Shown piece after piece: positions 54,430 through 63,980 of a stretch of DNA of 64,000 nucleotides (within the stretch, counting starts at the first letter, position 1; each line of letters begins with the position of its first letter). The notes beneath the pieces were generated by a model. The model had not been told where the DNA came from. It worked only from the letters and a program-made list of their open reading frames with translations, and did no database searches. The position numbers and the translations under genes were made by a program. Origin of the DNA: Psychrobacillus glaciei (GTDB lineage: Bacteria > Bacillota > Bacilli > Bacillales_A > Planococcaceae); contig NZ_CP031223.1 in NCBI RefSeq assembly GCF_008973485.1, positions 1,984,001 to 2,048,000 on the forward strand, in the 5' to 3' direction.

Positions 54430-54768
54430 ATGTTCGGATACGGGTAGAAGGCACCGGGAGCGGTGTCGCCCATTGAACAGATGAGCCGAGATAAGATGAG
54501 CATAGCTGAGAAATTGTTTGAATAAGAGGAGTAACACTAGTGTGCAATGAAGAGAGTCAGTGGTTGGTGGGAACTGATTTGTAACTAGAGTGAATGGGCT
54601 TATGAGAGCTACCTTGAGAATGATTATTCGTTTTAGGGGTAGACGTATTTCCTACGTTACAGGAGTTGAAGTGGGAGTGATATCGCTCCAACTAGAGGTG
54701 GCAACGCGGTCAACACCGTCCTCTTCAAAGGGATTTTTCTGAATTCCTTTGAAGAGGGCTTTTTTTAT
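54430..54768 (+). promoter_or_regulatory. T-box leader, tryptophan specifier, with extra 5' structure
   Basis: The T-box starts near 54510 (AATAAGAGGAGTAACAC) and has the conserved GAGAGTCAGTGGTTGGTG stretch. The specifier is TGG at 54595 to 54597 (GAATGGGCTTATGAGAG), the T-box sequence GAGGTGGCAACGCGG is at 54695 to 54708, and the terminator CCTCTTCAAAGGGA with TCCTTTGAAGAGG plus Ts ends near 54768. Upstream, 54432 to 54500 holds an additional G/C-rich hairpin (GGCACCGGGAGCGGTGTC) not usual for T-boxes. Low charged tRNA-Trp should allow read-through into trpE. Confidence 0.88.
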
Positions 54769-54813
54769 TTCTTTTAGAAGAAAATAGTTGAGATGAGCAG
54801 AGGAGAGAATTAG

Positions 54814-56187
54814 ATGAGAACTGAACAGGCAAGCTTTCGAACAACGATGAAAAAATTGAATGGGGATTCTTTGACTCCGATTTTAATTTTTAGAAGATTG
54901 AAAGGGGAACGGAAATTTTTATTGGAAAGTTCCGCGAAGCATGATAGCTCAGGTAGATATTCGTTTATAGGGGTAAATCCATTGAAATCGTATACTGGCC
55001 GTAATGGAAAATTAATTGAACACTTCTACGAGAATGGAAAAGAGTACACGCATGAAGGGAATGTATTTGACTTATTAAAAAGGTTAATACCAAGTATTCC
55101 AGATAATACAGGGCTACCATTTACAGGTGGAGCAGTTGGTTACATTAGCTATGAGGCAGGTAGGAATAAAAAGTCAACTTTAGAAGATGAAATCGGTTTA
55201 CCAAGTGTCTATTTCAATGTTTATGAAACGCTCGTTATTTTTGATCATCAATTAGATGAAGTAACTCTTATAAATACAGACATCGGATCAGAAAGAGAAA
55301 TACCTAATTTGGATTCTATAGAGGACCAAATTCTATTAAGAAGTGAAGAAAAAGAAGGCGAGATTCTAATATCTGAATACGCTTGTTCCGTAACACAACA
55401 ACAATTTGAAGACCTTGTACGTAAAGCAAAAGACTATATCGAAAAAGGTGAAGTGGAACAAGTTGTGTTATCTCGTAGATTAGTAGCTAATTTTACAGGT
55501 GATCCATTTTCGTTATATCGAAAACTAAGAAAACGTAATCCTTCCCCATATATGTACTATATGGAATTTGATGATCATGTTATCGTTGGAACTTCACCAG
55601 AAAGTCTTGTTCAGGTAATTGATCGAAAAGTTGTAACAAACCCCATTGCGGGAACCCGTAGAAGGGGTAGAACTGCAGAAGAGGATGTTTCACTCGAAAA
55701 AGAACTGTTAAGTGACCCTAAAGAGATTTCTGAACATAATATGCTTGTTGATCTTAGTATCAAGGAATTAGGAAAAGTTTGTGTGCCAGAATCTGTACAA
55801 GTAATAAACTATAAGAAATTAGTTCGGTATGAACATGTCATGCATATTGTATCGGAAGTAGAAGGAATATTATCACCGGTATTGCATCCGCTTGATGGAC
55901 TCATGTCATGTTTTCCAGCTGGAACTGTAACAGGATCACCAAAACAACGTTCAATAGAAATTATTGAAGAATTAGAGTTTATGCAACGTAGTTTTTATGG
56001 AGGCTCTATTGGATACATCGGATTTAATGGAAATATGGACTTTGCTCTAACGATACGTACAATGCTTTTAAAAGATGGGAAAGTTTTTGTACAAGCAGGT
56101 GCAGGTATTGTTGCAGAATCCAAACCTAAATTGGAATATAAAGAAACCTTTAATAAAGCACGCTCCTTATTAGAAGTGTTGAACTAA
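54814..56187 (+). CDS. trpE: Anthranilate synthase component I
   Basis: A 457-residue enzyme making anthranilate from chorismate with ammonia from a glutamine amidotransferase partner. The N-terminal regulatory part contains LLESSAKHDSSGRYSFIGVNP, whose SS pattern binds tryptophan for feedback. The catalytic chorismate-binding domain shows EQVVLSRRL, GTSPESLVQV, PIAGTRRRG, CFPAGTVTGSPK and ending VQAGAGIVAESKP. ATG 54814 follows AGAGGAGAGAATTAG. It is the first gene of trpEDCFBA. No trpG gene is in the operon, so the amidotransferase subunit must come from elsewhere, as with pabA in B. subtilis. Confidence 0.95.
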   Translation: MRTEQASFRTTMKKLNGDSLTPILIFRRLKGERKFLLESSAKHDSSGRYSFIGVNPLKSYTGRNGKLIEHFYENGKEYTHEGNVFDLLKRLIPSIPDNTGLPFTGGAVGYISYEAGRNKKSTLEDEIGLPSVYFNVYETLVIFDHQLDEVTLINTDIGSEREIPNLDSIEDQILLRSEEKEGEILISEYACSVTQQQFEDLVRKAKDYIEKGEVEQVVLSRRLVANFTGDPFSLYRKLRKRNPSPYMYYMEFDDHVIVGTSPESLVQVIDRKVVTNPIAGTRRRGRTAEEDVSLEKELLSDPKEISEHNMLVDLSIKELGKVCVPESVQVINYKKLVRYEHVMHIVSEVEGILSPVLHPLDGLMSCFPAGTVTGSPKQRSIEIIEELEFMQRSFYGGSIGYIGFNGNMDFALTIRTMLLKDGKVFVQAGAGIVAESKPKLEYKETFNKARSLLEVLN

Positions 56188-56228
56188 TTGTTTAGTATAT
56201 TGAAGAGCTGAGACGAGGAGAGATTGAG

Positions 56229-57260
56229 ATGAGAAGTTTTATAGAGAAAGTAGAAATGAACGAGCATTTACTGTATGAAGAAATGATTGAGGTTTCTCGT
56301 TTAATGTTTAATGAAACAACAGATTTACAACATATCTCCGATTTTCTACTTGCACTATCTAAAAAAGGAGAAACTGCTTCCGAAATAGCGGCACTTGCTT
56401 CCGTTATGAAATCATTTTCTTTAAAAATAGACTCCCCTAAAGGAGATTATATGGATAATTGTGGAACTGGTGGTGATAACTTAAACAGTTTCAACATCAG
56501 TACGACAGCTGCATTTGTATTAGCAGGAGAAGGAGCTTCTATTGCGAAACACGGAAATAGAAAAATTACAAGTGCAGCAGGTAGCACAGATGTTTTAGAG
56601 GCATTGGGTATCCCTTCCGATATCAATACAGAGGCATCAATGGATTTACTGGTACGTGAGGGACTTACTTTTCTATATGCTCCAACTATTCATCCAAAAT
56701 TAAAGCGAATAGGATTCGTACGACGACAGATTGGTAAAGCAACCATTTTTAATTTAATTGGGCCACTAACGAATCCAGTGTCTTTAAAAAGTCAATATAC
56801 GGGTATCAGTAGACCGGGATATACGATGGAATATGCATCCGTTTTACAGATGCTTGGAAGAGAAAGAGCGATTGTCGTGTGCGGAGCAAGAGGAATGGAT
56901 GAGGCATCTCTTGCAGGACAAAATGAATTTGCTTTAGTTGATAAAGGCGATTTAATTCCTTTTACATTAACACCAGAAGATGTTGGACTAACCTCTGCTC
57001 CAATATCAGCAATACGAGGTGGTAATGCACAGGAAAATGCGACAATTATGAAAACAGTACTCCAAGGAGAGCGTAGTCCATATTTTGATACGGTCATTTT
57101 TAACGCAGGAATTGGCTTTTTTACAAATGGTATGGTCAGTAATATTCCGGAAGGTATAAAACTTGCGACCGATAGTATTTTATCTGGAAAAGCTTTAGAA
57201 AAATTAGAAGCAGTTATTGCATTTACTAGAAGTGCCCGTAAACGGGAGGTAGTTCAATGA
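56229..57260 (+). CDS. trpD: Anthranilate phosphoribosyltransferase
   Basis: A 343-residue enzyme transferring phosphoribosyl from PRPP to anthranilate. Signature stretches are DNCGTGGDNLNSFNISTTAA, KHGNRKITSAAGSTDVLEAL, LGPLTNP-like IGPLTNPVSLKSQYTGI and VVCGARGMDEASL. Length is normal. ATG 56229 follows AGACGAGGAGAGATTGAG, 41 bp after trpE. The stop overlaps the start of trpC (ATGA). Confidence 0.95.
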   Translation: MRSFIEKVEMNEHLLYEEMIEVSRLMFNETTDLQHISDFLLALSKKGETASEIAALASVMKSFSLKIDSPKGDYMDNCGTGGDNLNSFNISTTAAFVLAGEGASIAKHGNRKITSAAGSTDVLEALGIPSDINTEASMDLLVREGLTFLYAPTIHPKLKRIGFVRRQIGKATIFNLIGPLTNPVSLKSQYTGISRPGYTMEYASVLQMLGRERAIVVCGARGMDEASLAGQNEFALVDKGDLIPFTLTPEDVGLTSAPISAIRGGNAQENATIMKTVLQGERSPYFDTVIFNAGIGFFTNGMVSNIPEGIKLATDSILSGKALEKLEAVIAFTRSARKREVVQ

Positions 57261-58048
57261 CGACTATTTTAGATAAGATTCTTCTTGAGAAAAAGAAACA
57301 GATTGAAATAATGTTAGAGAATGATGTTCCATTACAGGAGCATAAAATCACACGCCCATCTTTGTTCGATCAATTATATGGTACGGAGCATTTGCAAATC
57401 ATTTCGGAAATAAAGCGTGCATCTCCATCTAAGGGATTAATTGCAGCAGGAGTAAACCCTGTCGTACTAGCAAACGCCTATTATGAGGCAGGTGCTGTGT
57501 GTATTTCCGTCTTGACAGATACACCCTTTTTTCAAGGCTCATTCCAAGATTTAGCGGTAGTTTCTGATACAGTTCCTATCGCGTTATTATGTAAAGATTT
57601 TATACTTCATAAAGTACAAATTGATCAAGCGATTAATGCTGGTGCATCCGTCATTCTTTTAATAGTTGCAGCATTAAGCGAAAAAGAACTACAAAACCTT
57701 TATGAATATGCTACATCTGAAGGCTTAGAAGTATTGGTAGAGATACATGATTCAATTGAATTGGAAACTGCTTTAAAAATGGGAGCTAAGCTCATAGGAG
57801 TAAATAATCGAGATTTACGCAGTTTTGAAGTGGACTTATCCCGTACAACTGAGATTGCCTCGATATTCCCTTTCCATGAAAAGCGAGTATTGATAAGTGA
57901 AAGTGGTATTCGGAATGTCGAAGATGCTGCCCAAGTAGCAAGATATGGTGCAAGTGCAGTGCTTGTAGGAGAATCGCTTATGAAAATTGGAGATGTAAGA
58001 GCTACTATAAATGACTTAAAAGTGAAACGAGGGGTTATCACTCCATGA
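57257..58048 (+). CDS. trpC: Indole-3-glycerol phosphate synthase
   Basis: A 263-residue (beta/alpha)8 enzyme that closes the indole ring. The motif IISEIKRASPSKGLIAAG holds the catalytic Lys; LLCKDFILHKVQIDQA, IGVNNRDLRSFEVDL and LISESGIRNVEDA are the usual strand ends. ATG 57257 overlaps the trpD stop by 4 bp, with GGGAGGTAGTTCA upstream. Confidence 0.95.
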   Translation: MTTILDKILLEKKKQIEIMLENDVPLQEHKITRPSLFDQLYGTEHLQIISEIKRASPSKGLIAAGVNPVVLANAYYEAGAVCISVLTDTPFFQGSFQDLAVVSDTVPIALLCKDFILHKVQIDQAINAGASVILLIVAALSEKELQNLYEYATSEGLEVLVEIHDSIELETALKMGAKLIGVNNRDLRSFEVDLSRTTEIASIFPFHEKRVLISESGIRNVEDAAQVARYGASAVLVGESLMKIGDVRATINDLKVKRGVITP

Positions 58049-58659
58049 CGAAAGTAAAGATTTGTGGACTGATGGAAAAAGAGCATGTACAAGTAGCCAT
58101 AGATGCTGGAGCAGATGCTATTGGCTTTGTGTTTGCACCGAGTAAGCGAAAACTAACGATTAAACAAGCAAAACTACTTGCTGAAGATATTCCTCCGAAC
58201 ATTTTAAAAGTTGGTGTATTTGTGAATCCATCGAAAGAAGAGTTAGAAACTGCTTTTCGAGAAGTACAATTAGATCTGGTTCAATACCATGGCAATGAAA
58301 CACAAGAGATAATTCAATCAAACCGTTTCCCTTCCATTAAAGCAATTTCTATAATATTTGCAGAAGATGTTGAACGGGCAAAAGATTATACTACCAATTA
58401 TTACTTATTTGATGCCCCAGGTACGGATTATCAAGGGGGGAGCGGAGTTACTTTTGATTGGAAATTAATGAAGGTAAATAGCATAGCGGAAGACAAAATT
58501 ATTTTAGCTGGTGGATTGAATCCTTCCAATGTCAAAGAAGCAATTGAACGAGTTAATCCCTATATGTTGGATGTATCGAGTGGAGTAGAGATAGATGGAA
58601 GAAAAGATGCTGAGTTGATACGTGCGTTTATTCGCGCTGTTAAAGTGGAGGAGAGATGA
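58045..58659 (+). CDS. trpF: Phosphoribosylanthranilate isomerase
   Basis: A 204-residue (beta/alpha)8 isomerase of the tryptophan pathway. It begins [19 protein letters not shown] with catalytic Cys, has [27 protein letters not shown] and the second catalytic Asp within [16 protein letters not shown], and ends with [15 protein letters not shown] and [14 protein letters not shown]. Overlaps trpC by 4 bp, showing translational coupling. Confidence 0.95.
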   Translation: MTKVKICGLMEKEHVQVAIDAGADAIGFVFAPSKRKLTIKQAKLLAEDIPPNILKVGVFVNPSKEELETAFREVQLDLVQYHGNETQEIIQSNRFPSIKAISIIFAEDVERAKDYTTNYYLFDAPGTDYQGGSGVTFDWKLMKVNSIAEDKIILAGGLNPSNVKEAIERVNPYMLDVSSGVEIDGRKDAELIRAFIRAVKVEER

Positions 58660-58663
58660 ACAA

Positions 58664-59848
58664 ATGGTACAAACAAAAGTAGGGCGATATGGTCGTTTTG
58701 GTGGTCAGTATGTCCCGGAAACCTTGATGACTGCACTAATTGAATTAGAACAAGCTTATGAAGAAGCAATAACGGATCCTTCTTTTGCAAAAGAAGTGGA
58801 TTATTATTTAAAAGACTATGTAGGTCGTGAAACACCTCTATACTATGCAGAACGCTTAACAAAAGAACTTGGCGGGGCAAAGATTTACTTAAAAAGAGAA
58901 GATCTAAACCATACTGGAGCGCATAAAATCAATAATACGATTGGTCAGGCTCTTCTTGCAATGCGTATGGGTAAAAAGAAAATAGTTGCAGAAACAGGAG
59001 CAGGGCAACACGGAGTCGCAACAGCAACAGTTTGTGCGCTATTCGATTTAGAATGCGTTGTTTTCATGGGGAAAGAAGATGTGCGCAGACAGGAACTAAA
59101 TGTTTTCCGCATGGAATTACTCGGTGCAAAAGTCGTGTCAGTTGATCAAGGTTCGGGAACGCTTAAGGATGCGGTAAACGAAGCGCTTCGTTACTGGGTG
59201 TCCAATGTAGAGGATACTCATTATATTTTAGGCTCGGCACTTGGCCCACATCCATTTCCTCGAATTGTTCGGGATTTTCAACGCGTAATTGGAGTGGAAA
59301 CGCGGAAGCAAATTCTTGCTATTGAAGGAAGATTACCAGATGTTGTTGTTGCGTGTGTAGGTGGAGGGAGTAATGCAATAGGAATGTTTCACCCTTTTGT
59401 TGAAGATGAAGAAGTAGCGCTTTACGGCGTAGAAGCAGGCGGGAAAGGCATTTCTACTGGGAAACATGCCTCTGCTGTAGCGGAACCAAAAGAAGGTGTT
59501 TTACACGGTGCATATATGTATATTTTGCAGGATGAAAACGGGTTTATCCAAGAAGCACATTCTATTTCTGCAGGACTTGATTACCCTGCCGTTGGTCCAG
59601 AACATAGTTATTTACATGATATCGGTCGCGTGAAATATACTTCTGTTACAGATTTAGAAGCAATGGAAGGATTACAGCTACTCTCGAAAAAGGAAGGCAT
59701 CATTCCAGCATTGGAAAGTGCACATGCCCTTCATTTTGCAGCAGGATTAGCAAAAGAAATGAATTCAGAACAGATTTTAGTTATTTGTCTTTCAGGTCGG
59801 GGCGATAAAGATGTTCAGACGGTGAGAGATGTATTAGGAGGAAAATAA
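58664..59848 (+). CDS. trpB: Tryptophan synthase beta chain
   Basis: A 394-residue PLP enzyme joining indole and serine. [16 protein letters not shown] opens it. The PLP Lys is in [17 protein letters not shown] and the phosphate loop is [30 protein letters not shown] is the beta-elimination region. I use ATG 58664 (GTGGAGGAGAGATG upstream); the longer open frame from 58622 overlaps trpF and is not needed. Forms the alpha2-beta2 complex with trpA. Confidence 0.95.
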   Translation: MVQTKVGRYGRFGGQYVPETLMTALIELEQAYEEAITDPSFAKEVDYYLKDYVGRETPLYYAERLTKELGGAKIYLKREDLNHTGAHKINNTIGQALLAMRMGKKKIVAETGAGQHGVATATVCALFDLECVVFMGKEDVRRQELNVFRMELLGAKVVSVDQGSGTLKDAVNEALRYWVSNVEDTHYILGSALGPHPFPRIVRDFQRVIGVETRKQILAIEGRLPDVVVACVGGGSNAIGMFHPFVEDEEVALYGVEAGGKGISTGKHASAVAEPKEGVLHGAYMYILQDENGFIQEAHSISAGLDYPAVGPEHSYLHDIGRVKYTSVTDLEAMEGLQLLSKKEGIIPALESAHALHFAAGLAKEMNSEQILVICLSGRGDKDVQTVRDVLGGK

Positions 59849-60637
59849 GTGGAGAAAAAGCGATTAACGGATGCGATTGTAGCAAGTAATCATAAAGGGG
59901 AAAAAGCGTTTATTCCATATATAATGGCTGGAGACGGTGGGATAGAAACACTAAAAACAAAACTTCTATTTCTCCAGAAAGCAGGTGTAACGGCTATTGA
60001 AGTCGGAATTCCTTTTTCGGATCCAGTAGCGGATGGAAAAACGATTCAACAAGCGGGTGAAAGGGCGATTTCAAAAGGAACGACCCTTCGCTTAATAATG
60101 AAGGAAATAGAAACATTTTATAAACAAATAACAGTACCACTTGTGCTAATGACCTATTACAATCCTTTATTAAGTTACGGAATAGATTTATTTGCAGCAG
60201 ATTGTGTGCGTATTGGCATTGGAGGAATAATTGTACCTGATTTGCCTTTAGAGGAAAGTGATATTCTTCGAAATGCACTTGTAGGGACAGACGTTGCACT
60301 CGTTCCCTTAGTTTCGTTAACAAGTCCACCTGATCGAATTGCTAAAATTACAGCAGTTGCAGAGGGGTTTATTTACGCAGTAACAGTCAATGGTATTACA
60401 GGTATACGTAATGCTTTTGATAAAACGTTGGAGCAGCATTTAGCGAATTTAAAAGAACAAAGCACTATTCCAGTTCTCGCAGGGTTCGGTATTTCTACGC
60501 CTGAACAAGTGGAAAGCATGGTTGCAATAGCGGATGGCGTTATCGTAGGAAGTGCAATTGTAGAAGCATTTCATCATCAAGATATAAATACAATTCAAAC
60601 GCTTATCCAAGCATCTAATAAGAACGTTTTTAACTAA
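59849..60637 (+). CDS. trpA: Tryptophan synthase alpha chain
   Basis: A 262-residue (beta/alpha)8 lyase releasing indole for the beta chain. AFIPYIMAGDGGIETLK, the catalytic Glu and Asp regions AIEVGIPFSDPVADGKTIQ and LVLMTYYNPLLSYGID, and GFGISTPEQVESM are typical. GTG 59849 begins directly after the trpB stop, with TAGGAGGAAAATAA upstream. Last gene of the operon. Confidence 0.95.
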   Translation: MEKKRLTDAIVASNHKGEKAFIPYIMAGDGGIETLKTKLLFLQKAGVTAIEVGIPFSDPVADGKTIQQAGERAISKGTTLRLIMKEIETFYKQITVPLVLMTYYNPLLSYGIDLFAADCVRIGIGGIIVPDLPLEESDILRNALVGTDVALVPLVSLTSPPDRIAKITAVAEGFIYAVTVNGITGIRNAFDKTLEQHLANLKEQSTIPVLAGFGISTPEQVESMVAIADGVIVGSAIVEAFHHQDINTIQTLIQASNKNVFN

Positions 60638-60639
60638 AG

Positions 60640-60678
60640 AAGAGTAGCTATTTCCATGGGGATAGCTACTCTTTTTAT
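60640..60678 (+). terminator. Terminator of the trp operon
   Basis: AGAGTAGCTATTTCC pairs with GGGGATAGCTACTCT and five Ts follow, three bases after the trpA stop. Confidence 0.9.
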
Positions 60679-60757
60679 GGAAATACTAACGTCTGCAAGT
60701 TGGAGAGTGAATGCAACAAGAGATAGTCGCATAGACAAAGCGTTATTACCACTTTCT

Positions 60758-61996
60758 TTATGCAGATTCCTCCTTTTCAATATCTTCCACTTTAACAAAC
60801 TTAAACACGAGGAATAAAAGAACTAGTCCGAGGACACCAACTGTAATATAGCTTACATTGAGATAATTTTTCATGACCAGTGACATGATTGGAGGACCTG
60901 CAGCAACGCCGATAAACCTTGCAGAGCTGTAGAAAGAAGTAACAGTTCCTCGCTCTTCTTTTTTTATGTTTCCCGTGATTATCGCGTCTAGCACTGGAAG
61001 TAATGCACCAATTGCTATACCCACTATGCTCGTCACAACTAAAAGGAGAAATAATTTTTCTTTTGTAAAGCCAACAAAAATTACACTAGCCGAAGTGACG
61101 ATCAAACAAATAATCATCATTCGTTTTATTACTGGCAAACTTCCTTTAATCTTTCGACCAGTAATAAAAGAAGCAATACAAAGTAATAAAAGGGGGATAG
61201 CTAGAACGAACCCTTTCTTGATTCCTTTTATATCATGTGCTTTTTCAAGGTTTTCGGATAAGAAGAATAACACACCGAATAGTATTAGCATCCCATATAT
61301 GCCCATTAGGAAAACAGTATATAACCATTTTCCTTCCAACTTAAAAGTTTTCTTAATGTTGCTTAGGAAATCTTTCAATTTAATTGGTTCATCCATTTCC
61401 TTGGGAACTTTCACAAAGAAAAAGATAAGAATAATGGATATCAGACTGAAGATAGAAATGGAGAAGAAAGGTAAAAACCATAAGAAGGCTGCAAAAACGG
61501 ATCCCAATATCGGACTTAACACTTTACCGAATGTGTTAGAAGTTTCAATGATTCCTAAACAGGAGCTTGTCTTTTCATCATCGCCCTTATACAAATCACC
61601 GACAAGTGGCAAAACAATCGGCATCGCACCTGAAGCTCCGACACCTTGTAAAACCCTTCCTATTATAATCCATGTATATGGATTATCCATTTTCCAAGAA
61701 GCAAAGCCAGCAATTAATCCTCCAATAAGTGCGAGTATTAAACTTGGCAAAATGACTTTTTTTCTGCCAAAACGATCGGATAGATAACCAGCAACAGGTA
61801 TGAGAAAAATAGCCGCAACTGAATAGCTAGTAATGATCATACTCGATTGAAAAGATGAAATTCCAACTTTTTTCTCTAATATAGGCAGCACCGGAATTAG
61901 CATAGAGTTGCCAAGGGTCATAACTAGAGGAATGGAGGCGAGACTTAAGATGCACCAAATACTAACTTTATTTTCAACATTGTTCGTGTTTTCCAT
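60758..61996 (-). CDS. MFS drug-efflux transporter
   Basis: A 412-residue antiporter with about 12 membrane helices. Motif A follows helix 2 (GYLSDRFGRKKVILPS), helix 4 has IGRVLQGVGASGAMP and motif C lies on helix 5 (ETSNTFGKVLSPILGSVF), features of drug:H+ antiporters such as the Blt/Bmr or tetracycline group. I use ATG 61996 because GAGGTG lies just upstream; the longer frame to 62017 lacks a site. Substrate unknown. Confidence 0.85.
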   Translation of the reverse strand: MENTNNVENKVSIWCILSLASIPLVMTLGNSMLIPVLPILEKKVGISSFQSSMIITSYSVAAIFLIPVAGYLSDRFGRKKVILPSLILALIGGLIAGFASWKMDNPYTWIIIGRVLQGVGASGAMPIVLPLVGDLYKGDDEKTSSCLGIIETSNTFGKVLSPILGSVFAAFLWFLPFFSISIFSLISIILIFFFVKVPKEMDEPIKLKDFLSNIKKTFKLEGKWLYTVFLMGIYGMLILFGVLFFLSENLEKAHDIKGIKKGFVLAIPLLLLCIASFITGRKIKGSLPVIKRMMIICLIVTSASVIFVGFTKEKLFLLLVVTSIVGIAIGALLPVLDAIITGNIKKEERGTVTSFYSSARFIGVAAGPPIMSLVMKNYLNVSYITVGVLGLVLLFLVFKFVKVEDIEKEESA

Positions 61997-62065
61997 TGGA
62001 CACCTCAAATAAATCATTAGTAAGAGGTATGATTCCCAAGCTTTGCGTTATTATGCTTCTACATC

Positions 62066-62692
62066 TTAAAACAGTGAGTGATATGCTCGAATACCAAAAT
62101 AAATTCCAAATCCAATCATAGATAATGAAGAAACCAACGAGATTATTTTCAATAATGGGCCTGATAATACCTTCCGAGATGTACTAGAAATAACCGACAT
62201 AAAAAGATCGACCAATGCTATTCCAAGTAAAATCGTTATACTAAAAAAGATAACTTCAATACCCGACGTATTTCCAGAGCCTCCAACAAGGATGGAGCCA
62301 TATATACCTAACCAAAAGAGAATGGTCAATGGGTTTAACAATGCCATTAAGAGACCTGCTAACATGGAATGTCGCAAACGAACAACCTTTTTATGTTTTG
62401 TATTAGTGGATATAGTATGTAAGGTTAAAATATTTTCAATTCCTGTATACATAAGCACAAAAAAGCCGAAAGACCATAAAAATGTTTTCATAAATGGAGA
62501 ATCGATAAACTGAGCAACGCCAAAGTAGACCATTAGCATATATAAAATGTCGGTCACGATAGCACCCATACTAAAGAACCAAGCATGGTAAAAACCATTT
62601 TTAATACCTGTATTTAATAAAGTTGCTTTTACCGGACCAATTGGTGCTGCTAAGGAAACACCTAGAAGGAAGTAGGTTGCCAATGAATTCAT
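62066..62692 (-). CDS. LysE/RhtB-family exporter
   Basis: A 208-residue protein with six predicted membrane helices. The signature GVSLAAPIGPVKATLLNTGI after helix 1 and SMLAGLLMALLNPLTILFWL in the middle are those of amino-acid exporters of the LysE family. I use ATG 62692, which has CGGAGGGCTCCATTTT upstream; the open frame to 62887 has no ribosome site and overlaps the divergent gene's promoter. Exported substrate not determined. Confidence 0.85.
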   Translation of the reverse strand: MNSLATYFLLGVSLAAPIGPVKATLLNTGIKNGFYHAWFFSMGAIVTDILYMLMVYFGVAQFIDSPFMKTFLWSFGFFVLMYTGIENILTLHTISTNTKHKKVVRLRHSMLAGLLMALLNPLTILFWLGIYGSILVGGSGNTSGIEVIFFSITILLGIALVDLFMSVISSTSRKVLSGPLLKIISLVSSLSMIGFGIYFGIRAYHSLF

Positions 62693-62885
62693 AAAATGGA
62701 GCCCTCCGTAAAAATGATTTCTTAGCATCATATTCGGACGCGACGGGATGTACGACTCATCAATGCAAATTTTATTTTCGTGGAATAAATTGAAAACAAT
62801 GGATAGTAAAAACGAATAGATATAGGTATACTGAAAAAAGTGACTGATAATTCTAATTTCCATAGAAAATGAAGGTGATCTTAAC

Positions 62886-63752
62886 ATGAATAATGTACTT
62901 GATACAGAGAAATTAGCACACTTTTTAGCAGAAATGAATAGTGAGCCTAAACATCATATTGGATATTGTGGCTCTGAGGAAAAAGAAATATTACATACAC
63001 TTCTTCATGAGTTTTCAGATTTGGATTTATCAGAGTCATTTGCTGTAGCATACGCCAATGATGAAATAGTAGGGGCATTAGGTTTTGATATCGATAAGGA
63101 AAGTAAAAGTGCAGAAGTGTGGGGACCGTTCATTAGAGATTGTCCAAATTTTAGTATGTTTGCAAACGATTTGTGGGAAAAGTTACATGAGCTTGTCCCT
63201 ATGGAAATAAAAACCTATAGTTTTTTTGTAAATAAACAAAATTCGAATGTGTGGAACTTTGCAGTAGAAAAGAATGCGATAGAAAAAGGAAGTCATCTAA
63301 TATTGGAAGCTTTACGACATAGCTTTCATAACCCTAAACATAAAGACATCGTAAAATATAAGTCTTCCTATAAAAACACCTTTTTTGAGCTACATGAACT
63401 TGCTTTTCCAAACACATATTATAATGCCAAAGAAATTGTAAATCGTCTAGATGAGGACAATTTATTACTAATCATGCAGGATGTAGATGAAAAGATAAAA
63501 GGATATGTATATGTAGAAGCAGATCCGGTGCATAGGGAAGGCACAATTGAATATATTGCTGTTTCTCCATCCTATCGTAAACAAGGGATTGGAAAGACAC
63601 TAATAAGAGCAGCATTAAGCCATCTTTTTTCTTATGAAGAGATAAAAGAGGTTTCTCTATGTGTAGGATCACATAATGAAAAAGCTATTCACTTATATCA
63701 AGCTGCTGGTTTTCATAAGAAACATGGACTGATTTCTTTTGTTACGGAATAA
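62886..63752 (+). CDS. Double-domain GNAT acetyltransferase
   Basis: A 288-residue protein with two GNAT-type halves. The first (residues 1 to 140, with EIVGALGFDIDKESKSAEVW) is degenerate. The second (150 to 288) has TIEYIAVSPSYRKQGIGKTL, the complete acetyl-CoA loop R/QxxGxG/A, and VGSHNEKAIHLYQAAGFHKK. It resembles Bacillus double acetyltransferases of unknown substrate. ATG 62886 follows GAAGGTGATCTTAAC. Divergent from the LysE gene. Confidence 0.82.
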   Translation: MNNVLDTEKLAHFLAEMNSEPKHHIGYCGSEEKEILHTLLHEFSDLDLSESFAVAYANDEIVGALGFDIDKESKSAEVWGPFIRDCPNFSMFANDLWEKLHELVPMEIKTYSFFVNKQNSNVWNFAVEKNAIEKGSHLILEALRHSFHNPKHKDIVKYKSSYKNTFFELHELAFPNTYYNAKEIVNRLDEDNLLLIMQDVDEKIKGYVYVEADPVHREGTIEYIAVSPSYRKQGIGKTLIRAALSHLFSYEEIKEVSLCVGSHNEKAIHLYQAAGFHKKHGLISFVTE

Positions 63753-63761
63753 TAATGAAAA

Positions 63762-63980
63762 CTACCCTTTTCGAGTAGTTCTCTCTTCGTAATTTGTTTC
63801 ATGTTTCGTATCTCCAAGAATTTGATTGTTTTCTTTTAAGTCCGGATCCATTCCCATCATCATATCATCGAATGGCGTATAGTTGCTACGAGGTAACCGT
63901 TTCTTTTTAATTAGCTGATAAACGATACGACCGATAAGTAATAGGGAAAGAACTAAGTAAACGATGCTTAATACATTCAA
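63762..63980 (-). CDS. Small membrane protein, DUF3951-like
   Basis: A 72-residue protein with one N-terminal membrane helix (VLSIVYLVLSLLLIGRIVYQ) and a cytoplasmic tail KKKRLPRSNYTPFDDMMMG. The NYTPFD motif after a short basic stretch is that of DUF3951-type Bacillus proteins, function unknown. I prefer TTG 63980, six bases after AGGGGTG; GTG 63989 overlaps that site. Its stop lies in a small hairpin shared with the convergent GNAT gene. Confidence 0.6.
   Translation of the reverse strand: MNVLSIVYLVLSLLLIGRIVYQLIKKKRLPRSNYTPFDDMMMGMDPDLKENNQILGDTKHETNYEERTTRKG

Noticed and set aside
60966-61787. 273-codon plus-strand frame opposite the MFS exporter
   Set aside because: It is the antisense shadow of a clear 12-helix transporter gene.
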